From a virus: a stretch of 20,592 nucleotides of DNA. Within the stretch, counting starts at the first letter, position 1. The number at the start of each line of letters is the position of its first letter. The notes beneath the pieces are model-generated. The model was not told the DNA's origin. It did no database searches and saw nothing but the letters and a program-made list of their open reading frames with translations. The translations under genes and the position numbers were made by a program. The stretch covers positions 1-20,592 of the IMG/VR virus record IMGVR_UViG_3300030406_005982; one strand, given 5' to 3'. Positions 15,086 through 20,592 of this stretch are shown piece by piece.

Positions 15086-16063
15086 ATGGCAATTGCACCA
15101 GTCAATAAGTTTCTATCTCTAGCTGTTCCTGTAGCACCAGGTGAGCAGAAACTTTATGAAGTACCAACTGGTACTACTGCAATTTTGCTGTACGCTCAAG
15201 TATCTAATGTAGGAATCGGACAGACCTATCCAACAGCAACTTTAATTCACAGAAGGGAATCAAGAAGCACAGGTAACAAAAGAGATATAAGAGTAATAAA
15301 AGATATAGAGATACCACCCAATGATGCAGCAATACTGATTGATGGTAGATTAGTTTTAGAAAAAACTCCACTTATTTTAGATAGATTATTTTTAAGAGGC
15401 GTTCAGTCAGGAGTAGGTACAATAACAAACGTTGTTTATCATGAGCCAACTGGTGTGGCTACAGTGACCACAATGAGTCCACATAATTTTAACGTAGGTG
15501 ATCCAATCACAATGAGTGGTATTGCGTTCACATGTTCAGGAAGCACTGGAATCACCACGACAATATTCCCAGATCCACAACAGTCTTACGTTGTTGATGA
15601 AATAACAAACGCAGTAGGAGTATCAAGAACATTCACTGCAGTAATTGGAAGTTCAAAAGGTTATCCACATTTTTATAATCCAGCAATACATTACTTTGTA
15701 CGTTCACGAAGTGAGGCAGTTACAGCGAATACAGGCACTAAATTTACACCATCTTTTGCTACATACACTGGTATAGATGGCGTATTAACTTTAACATTAG
15801 GTGCTAATCATGGATTGGTTGCTGGATCTAATACAGTGCAGATAGCAAACGATTCAATAATATTCACCTGTACACAGGATGGAAACTCAACAGAGCATGG
15901 ATATCCAAGAGCAACTGATCCTTACGCTGGTACAAACATAGCGATTGCATCTACCACTACCACAACGATAGCGGTCAATGTAGGTATTTCATCTGCAGGT
16001 GGATTAGTCGCACCACTTCAAATGGAATTCATAGCGAGTATCCTAGAAAATAGCACTGCATAA
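15086..16063 (+). CDS. Virion structural/fibre protein with two related beta modules
   Basis: I do not recognise a named family for this 325-residue protein, but its style is common in marine myovirus tail clusters. Residues about 1-110 form a beta-rich N-terminal domain (LSLAVPVAPGEQKLYEVPTG, then DIRVIKDIEIPPNDAAILID). Two modules follow at about 123-200 and 232-308. The first reads GVATVTTMSPHNFNVGDPIT...ITMSGIAFTCSGS, the second GVLTLTLGANHGLVAGSNTV...IIFTCTQDGN. Both place a His-(Asn/Gly)-(Phe/Leu) turn before a strand and end with a Phe-Thr-Cys strand; the second continues YPRATDPYAGTNIAIAS. GGAGG ends 13 bases upstream of the ATG, a long spacing. The stop overlaps the next start as TAATG. 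A tail fibre or fibre connector is the best guess. Confidence 0.78.
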   Translation: MAIAPVNKFLSLAVPVAPGEQKLYEVPTGTTAILLYAQVSNVGIGQTYPTATLIHRRESRSTGNKRDIRVIKDIEIPPNDAAILIDGRLVLEKTPLILDRLFLRGVQSGVGTITNVVYHEPTGVATVTTMSPHNFNVGDPITMSGIAFTCSGSTGITTTIFPDPQQSYVVDEITNAVGVSRTFTAVIGSSKGYPHFYNPAIHYFVRSRSEAVTANTGTKFTPSFATYTGIDGVLTLTLGANHGLVAGSNTVQIANDSIIFTCTQDGNSTEHGYPRATDPYAGTNIAIASTTTTTIAVNVGISSAGGLVAPLQMEFIASILENSTA

Positions 16064-17823
16064 TGGCTGAAGGAAGAAGATCAAGTCAGCGATATTTAAG
16101 TGGAAGATCCAAGATAATTGGATTTTCTGGTTTAAGTACAGATAGACATCTGTATGTTGAATCGGGGCAGGTTGAACCTAACTTAGGATTTCCTGGTGAA
16201 AAAAGTCTTCCAGTATCAAGCACATATTATAAATTAATAACTGTTCCCAACGGGAGCACATATGATCGTTACTGGCAGGAAGATACTCCTGCTACTTTAG
16301 TAAATGGTATTACAATATTTGATGAGGGTACATTAGTAGGTACAGCAAATACTGTATCAAAATTAAATTTTGTAGGAGCAGCAGTTACTGCTACAGCAAG
16401 TGGAACCATATCTACAATTACAGTTACACCTGTATCAATATCTACCGAAGCACCATTGGGAGCAAGGCATGGGGAACTATGGTGGGATAGTGATGAAGGT
16501 GAATTAAATGTTTATTATCAAGATGCTAACAGTGCTCAGTGGGTATTAGCAAATAGTGGAATTGGAACTACCACTGGAAGTGGTGGTGGCGGTGGAGGTG
16601 GAGGTGGTAGTGGTGGTGCTAATGTAACAGTATCATCAAATCCTCCAACAAGTCCTACTCCATCCAATGGTGATCTATGGTGGGATAGTGATATTGGTGA
16701 ACTCTACATTTACTATACTGACGGTGATAGTAATCAATGGGTTGAAACTTCAGGAGGAAGTGAAACTGTTACGATATCAGATAATGCCCCACCAAGTCCA
16801 AATGATGGAGATCTATGGTGGGAAAGTAATTCTGGATCTTTAAAAATATATTATAATGATGGTGATAGTCAGCAATGGGTTGATGCAAACGCTGGTGTTC
16901 TAAGCTCTATATCATCATTCATTGCATGGAGTAAAAATAGTGCTGGTATTCATACTACAGCAAATGTTGGAATAGGAACTACAAACGTTACTGCAGTTGA
17001 TTCTAGTAACACAGCGACTCTTGCGGTTGGAATTGTTACCGCACATAAGTTATATGGTGATGGGTCAAATTTGACTGGTGTTGGTGGAACAGTTGTAATA
17101 TCAACTTCTGCTCCTTCTAGTGCTGATGTCGGAGATTTGTGGTGGGATAGTGATGATGGCGATCTTTTGGTTTATTTTAATGATGGATCTGGTTCGCAGT
17201 GGGTAAGTACTAGTGCAGGTGCCACTGGAGCTCAAGGTGCACAGGGTGCTTCTGGAGGTGGTGGCGGTGGTGGATCTGGTGCTCAAGGAGCCGCTGGAGC
17301 TCAAGGTGCTGCTGGTGCTCAAGGTGCTACAGGTGCTGCTGGTGCTCAAGGAGCCGCTGGAGCTCAAGGTGCTGCTGGTGCTCAGGGTAACGTAGGTACG
17401 GGTGCTCAAGGAGCTGCTGGTGCTCAGGGTGCATCAGGATCAGCAGGATCAAGAACTACTGCAAATGCATCGACAGGATCAATCGCTAACAACGCTTCTG
17501 CAAACATATCAATCACAGCAGCAAAGGTATATGCATTACTTAAGATTCAAACATCAGCAGCTGCATGGGTAACTCTCTATACAGATGCATCTTCAAGAAC
17601 AGCAGACTCTTCTAGAAGTGAAACTACAGATCCAACACCTGGTTCTGGTGTGGTTGCTGAAGCGATTACAACTGGTGCTGCGACACAGATTATAACTCCA
17701 GGATTAATCGGTTGGAACAACGATGGAACACCTGCATCAACAATTTATGCAAAAGTTGTGAATAAAAGTGGAAGCACACAAGCAATTACAGTGACCGTAC
17801 ATTACCTACCTCTTGAGACCTAA
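16063..17823 (+). CDS. Modular collagen-like tail fibre protein
   Basis: The 586-residue protein is built from repeats. Four modules with a conserved GxLWWDSDxGxLxVYYxD...QWV core are centred near residues 141, 204, 252 and 361. A poly-Gly spacer (about 173-183) lies between the first two. Between the third and fourth is a GIHTTANVGIGTTNV segment similar to one in the 1088-residue fibre. Residues about 386-463 are collagen-like Gly-x-y triplets dominated by Gly-Ala-Gln-Gly, interrupted by a second poly-Gly run. The C-terminal 120 residues form a beta-rich head (ITAAKVYALLKIQTSAAAWV, ITVTVHYLPLET), probably the tip. Collagen-like shafts are trimeric in phage fibres. Direct overlap at both ends (TAATG) ties it to its neighbours. 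A receptor-binding fibre is likely. Confidence 0.85.
   Translation: MAEGRRSSQRYLSGRSKIIGFSGLSTDRHLYVESGQVEPNLGFPGEKSLPVSSTYYKLITVPNGSTYDRYWQEDTPATLVNGITIFDEGTLVGTANTVSKLNFVGAAVTATASGTISTITVTPVSISTEAPLGARHGELWWDSDEGELNVYYQDANSAQWVLANSGIGTTTGSGGGGGGGGGSGGANVTVSSNPPTSPTPSNGDLWWDSDIGELYIYYTDGDSNQWVETSGGSETVTISDNAPPSPNDGDLWWESNSGSLKIYYNDGDSQQWVDANAGVLSSISSFIAWSKNSAGIHTTANVGIGTTNVTAVDSSNTATLAVGIVTAHKLYGDGSNLTGVGGTVVISTSAPSSADVGDLWWDSDDGDLLVYFNDGSGSQWVSTSAGATGAQGAQGASGGGGGGGSGAQGAAGAQGAAGAQGATGAAGAQGAAGAQGAAGAQGNVGTGAQGAAGAQGASGSAGSRTTANASTGSIANNASANISITAAKVYALLKIQTSAAAWVTLYTDASSRTADSSRSETTDPTPGSGVVAEAITTGAATQIITPGLIGWNNDGTPASTIYAKVVNKSGSTQAITVTVHYLPLET
17278..17384 (+). repeat. Direct 44-bp repeat within the collagen-like segment
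   Basis: Bases 17278-17321 and 17341-17384 are identical over 44 bases, with 63 bases (21 codons) between the starts. Recombination between them would remove or add 21 codons in frame and change shaft length without breaking the gene. Confidence 0.85.
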
Positions 17824-19520
17824 TGGAGAAAGTATATATCGTAACTCTTAGTAATCGTGATGATCTTGAGGATTTTTATGCAGAGATGTCCTCAAAGGGA
17901 TTTAAGCTGCACATGAAGAGAACGATTAGTAGAAATACTAATTACTACATGACTCAGGAGCAAGCAGATGAATTAAAGAAAGACTCTAGGGTCATAGATG
18001 TTCAGGCAGCAGATGATTTTATAATAGAGAAACAAGCAATATACAATAATACGTCATATACTAAAAATGGTTATTTTTGGAAAGATGATTCACAGGGAGC
18101 ATTTACAATTCCAGCGACTGATTTTCAATGGGGACATACTCTTGCTGGATCCACATCACAAATAGGAAAGGGATCTTTTGGTAGAATAGCATCTGGAGGA
18201 ACCACAGAGAGAAAAACTACAAGTCTGGATGTATTTAATGATGGTAAACATGTTGATGTTGTGATTGTTGATGACCCAATGGCGTATGATAGTGAGGAGT
18301 GGTATAGTCCGTCAACTAATACAACAAGATTTGTTCAATATCAATGGTTTAACCAACTGAATACTTACGTGAGTTCTATTGATGATGATGGTATGACTTT
18401 ACCAACAGGAACAATTACATATAGACAAAATTCAGCGGAGTCAAACTATCATGGTCAGCATGTGGGGGGAACAGTTGCAGGACAACATTATGGTTGGGCA
18501 AGGGAAGCAAACATATACAATTTAGCAGTGACTGATAATTTTGCTTCAGGTCAATTTATTAGTGCGTATTTGATATATGATTACCTTCGTGCTTTTCATT
18601 TACATAAAGCAGTGAATCCAACAACTGGTCGTAGAAATCCAACAATTACAAATCATAGTTATGGTGGCGTTTTTTATTTTAATTCTGATCGAGAAGCACT
18701 ACCCTTTAGTGATTTAAACTCAGTTGTCTATAGAGGAACAACATATAACTCAGGAAATCCTGGTCCTTCAGGTTGGACACAATCTGGAGTTGAGGCAGAC
18801 TTTGGAGTAAGATTTGATATAACTTCAGGTCCTAGTCAAAGTGCAGCAATATCAGCAGATGTGCAAGATGCTATAGATGATGGTGTAGTTATAATTGGTG
18901 CTGCTGGAAATGATAACCTTGTAATTGCAGATCCAAGTAGTGCTGATTGGAATAATTATATAAATTGGGATTATGATGGATTTCCGAGATCACGATATTA
19001 TATGAGAGGTGCTTGGCCAAATTCTCCTGATAATGATTCAATCATAGTTGGTGCATTAAATAATACTCATAATTTTACAAGAGCTACTTTTACAATGCAC
19101 GGACCAGGTGTGGATGTGTTTGCACCAGGTCAAAGAATAGTATCTTGTTATGGTAGTGGTGGTTTGAATGATACAAAATATAGTGCTGGTTCTAGCAATA
19201 GATATTTTACTCTTAATGGAACTAGTATGGCTTCTCCTCAAGTAGCAGGAGTCGTTGCAACACTAGCGACTGCAAAATATAGATTTACTAATTCTGATGT
19301 AAAAGGATATTTACAGAGGCATAGTAAAGAAAATGATATGACTTTTGATTCGGGCACTGGATCTTACGATGATAACACCAGTCAACTAGGAAGTCCTAAC
19401 AAATATCTTTTATCAAAAAATCCAAGACCTACATCAGGCATGATTGAAGATGTGAAAGGTGAAAGAAAAACAAGTGGTATGACTTTCCCCCGTAGGTCAA
19501 CTTTGAACTACCAGCACTAA
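17823..19520 (+). CDS. Subtilisin-like serine protease (family S8) with propeptide-like N-terminus
   Basis: The 565-residue protein has the full subtilase set. Asp150 lies in VDVVIVDD, His210 in [12 protein letters not shown] (usual HGTHVAG), oxyanion Asn363 in IIGAAGND, and Ser468 in [12 protein letters not shown], in the canonical D-H-N-S order. Residues about 1-70 ([20 protein letters not shown] through [15 protein letters not shown]) resemble an I9-type propeptide, a chaperone and inhibitor removed on activation. Insertions lie between the catalytic blocks, and about 65 residues follow the protease core. No signal peptide or membrane segment is seen, so it acts in the infected cell or as part of the virion. 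It sits between two collagen-like fibre genes with a TAATG start overlap. Likely roles are cleavage of fibre proteins during maturation, or digestion of host surface proteins; both are inference. Confidence 0.92.
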   Translation: MEKVYIVTLSNRDDLEDFYAEMSSKGFKLHMKRTISRNTNYYMTQEQADELKKDSRVIDVQAADDFIIEKQAIYNNTSYTKNGYFWKDDSQGAFTIPATDFQWGHTLAGSTSQIGKGSFGRIASGGTTERKTTSLDVFNDGKHVDVVIVDDPMAYDSEEWYSPSTNTTRFVQYQWFNQLNTYVSSIDDDGMTLPTGTITYRQNSAESNYHGQHVGGTVAGQHYGWAREANIYNLAVTDNFASGQFISAYLIYDYLRAFHLHKAVNPTTGRRNPTITNHSYGGVFYFNSDREALPFSDLNSVVYRGTTYNSGNPGPSGWTQSGVEADFGVRFDITSGPSQSAAISADVQDAIDDGVVIIGAAGNDNLVIADPSSADWNNYINWDYDGFPRSRYYMRGAWPNSPDNDSIIVGALNNTHNFTRATFTMHGPGVDVFAPGQRIVSCYGSGGLNDTKYSAGSSNRYFTLNGTSMASPQVAGVVATLATAKYRFTNSDVKGYLQRHSKENDMTFDSGTGSYDDNTSQLGSPNKYLLSKNPRPTSGMIEDVKGERKTSGMTFPRRSTLNYQH

Positions 19521-19523
19521 ATA
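19517..19523 (+). promoter_or_regulatory. Weak candidate late box CTAAATA upstream of the last fibre gene
   Basis: CTAAATA overlaps the protease stop codon and ends 5 bases before the next ATG. Transcription from it would begin at or near the start codon, giving an almost leaderless mRNA, so it may be accidental. Confidence 0.25.
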
Positions 19524-19528
19524 TTTTT

Positions 19529-20592
19529 ATGGCTCAGTTTAACTTCCCATCTAGTCCAAATAACGGTGATTCTTTTACACAGAATGGCGTAACTTTTCAG
19601 TGGGATGGTGAAGCGTGGAGAAGACAGGGAGTTGCAGGTGCTCAGGGTGCTTCAGGAACTAATGGTGCTCAGGGTGCTTCAGGAACTAATGGTGCTCAGG
19701 GTGCTTCAGGAACTAATGGTGCACAAGGATCTGCTGGTGCTCAAGGTGCACAAGGTGTCGCTGGAACTGCTGCATCACAAGGTGCTCAAGGTGCTGCTGG
19801 TGCTCAAGGGGATTCTGGATCTGCTGGTAGTACAGGTGCTCAGGGTGCTCAAGGTCATCAAGGACAGGCTGGAGCTGCTGCATCACAAGGTGCTCAAGGT
19901 GCAACAGGTGCTCAAGGTGCTCAAGGTCATCAAGGTGCTACAGGTTCAGGATCTACTGGTGCTCAGGGTGCTACAGGTGCAACAGGTGCTCAGGGTGCAA
20001 CAGGTTCTGGAGGATCTACAGGTGCTCAAGGTGCTACTGGTTCTACGGGAGCACAAGGTGCACAAGGACATCAAGGAAATACTGGATCGACAGGAGCACA
20101 AGGAGATGCTGGTTCAAGATCATATACTGTAACAAACAGTGGATCTGGTGCATATGTGATAGATGGATCTAATAATCCAACACTTAATTTATTGAGAGGG
20201 TTTACATATACATTTAATATTAATGCTTCAGGTCATCCTTTTTATATTAAAACAGCACAGACCACAGGCACAGGAAATCAATACACAAGTGGTGTGACTG
20301 GAAATGGAACACAATCAGGAACATTAACATTTGCTGTTCCTTATAACGCACCATCAACTTTATATTATATCTGTCAGTATCACAGTGCAATGAAAGGCAC
20401 TATATCAATTTCTGATGTAGGTCCGACTGGTGCTCAAGGTGCTGCTGGAGCACAGGGTGCATCTGGAACTAATGGTGCACAAGGTGCTCAAGGTCATCAG
20501 GGTGCTGGTGGTTCAGGAGGATCTACAGGTGCCCAAGGTGCTACAGGAGCACAAGGTGCTCAAGGTCATCAAGGTAATACAGGATCAGGTGG
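19529..20592 (+). CDS. Collagen-like tail fibre with embedded cupredoxin-like domain (partial, runs off the right edge)
   Basis: The frame is open for 354 codons from the ATG to the window end, so the C-terminus is missing. The N-terminus ([20 protein letters not shown], then [14 protein letters not shown]) is a short module of the kind starting many marine phage fibres. Residues about 36-198 are Gly-x-y triplets, mostly GAQG with GASGTNG, GHQG and AASQG variants. Residues about 199-300 form a beta domain with [20 protein letters not shown] and a closing [16 protein letters not shown]. His236, Cys282, His285 and Met288 fit the four type-1 copper ligands of cupredoxins. Collagen-like sequence then resumes to the edge. 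The gene follows the protease by 8 bases, without a Shine-Dalgarno sequence. It is probably a trimeric receptor-binding fibre; whether copper is bound is untested. Confidence 0.88.
   Translation, partial: MAQFNFPSSPNNGDSFTQNGVTFQWDGEAWRRQGVAGAQGASGTNGAQGASGTNGAQGASGTNGAQGSAGAQGAQGVAGTAASQGAQGAAGAQGDSGSAGSTGAQGAQGHQGQAGAAASQGAQGATGAQGAQGHQGATGSGSTGAQGATGATGAQGATGSGGSTGAQGATGSTGAQGAQGHQGNTGSTGAQGDAGSRSYTVTNSGSGAYVIDGSNNPTLNLLRGFTYTFNINASGHPFYIKTAQTTGTGNQYTSGVTGNGTQSGTLTFAVPYNAPSTLYYICQYHSAMKGTISISDVGPTGAQGAAGAQGASGTNGAQGAQGHQGAGGSGGSTGAQGATGAQGAQGHQGNTGSG
19637..19717 (+). repeat. Perfect tandem repeat, three 27-bp units
   Basis: Three identical 27-bp units starting at 19637, 19664 and 19691 encode GAQGASGTN each. 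The unit is nine codons, so slippage keeps the reading frame. A fourth unit begins with GGTGC but diverges (GGTGCACAAG). Confidence 0.95.

Noticed and set aside
17101-17409. Ser/Thr-rich open frame on the minus strand
   Set aside because: It is the antisense shadow of the collagen-like repeat and lacks any start context; its low complexity follows from the repeat.
17217-17455. Repetitive block that could suggest a CRISPR array
   Set aside because: The period is 9 or multiples of 3, all in frame with a Gly-x-y protein; there are no constant repeats with unique spacers.
19605-20132. A 175-residue Leu/Val-rich open frame on the plus strand
   Set aside because: It is the shifted reading of the GAQG repeat (GGTGCTCAAGGT read as VLKV). 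The overlapping frame from 19529 has a sensible start, fibre N-terminus and domain, and stays open to the window end.

Overview
The window looks like part of the late structural region of a marine T4-like myovirus, most likely a cyanophage or a close relative infecting another marine bacterium. The DNA is AT-rich and genes abut or overlap by 1 to 11 bases. The order gp32 tail end, gp53, gp48, gp4, then gp26, gp27 and gp5-type hub genes fits this group, as do the collagen-like (Gly-Ala-Gln-Gly) fibre genes. The host is inferred from gene style only. I saw no tRNA, integrase, CRISPR array or insertion sequence.

Layout. Bases 1-238 hold the C-terminal end of the single-stranded-DNA-binding protein gp32 (+). 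A perfect hairpin terminator at 308-331 separates it from a convergent minus-strand block: gp53 (baseplate wedge), gp48 (tail-tube cap), a conserved protein of unknown function, and gp4 (head completion, nuclease-like fold). At about 3090-3124 the transcription units diverge, and each strand carries a CTAAATA late-promoter-like box. The rest reads rightward: a tail-tube-fold protein (probably gp54-like), gp26, a small T-like ORF, two tape-measure-like proteins, gp27, a gp5-type hub protein without lysozyme, a separate beta-helical needle protein, and a run of tail fibre or spike proteins. A subtilisin-like protease sits among the fibre genes. The last gene is a collagen-like fibre that runs off the right edge.

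How the genes work together. gp27, the OB-fold gp5 protein and the needle would form the baseplate hub and membrane-piercing tip. gp53, gp48 and the gp54-like protein would supply wedge attachment and tail-tube start. gp26, its probable -1 frameshift extension, and the two tape-measure-like proteins would control tail assembly and length. The fibre genes share small modules in different orders, as expected of host-recognition proteins that recombine.

The observations most worth following up are: (1) a -1 programmed frameshift signal (T TTT TTC with an upstream Shine-Dalgarno-like GGAGGGG) joining gp26 to the small ORF; (2) an intact-looking subtilase with its own propeptide-like domain among the fibre genes; (3) a cupredoxin-like domain with all four type-1 copper ligands inside a collagen-like fibre; (4) a gp5 function split over two genes.
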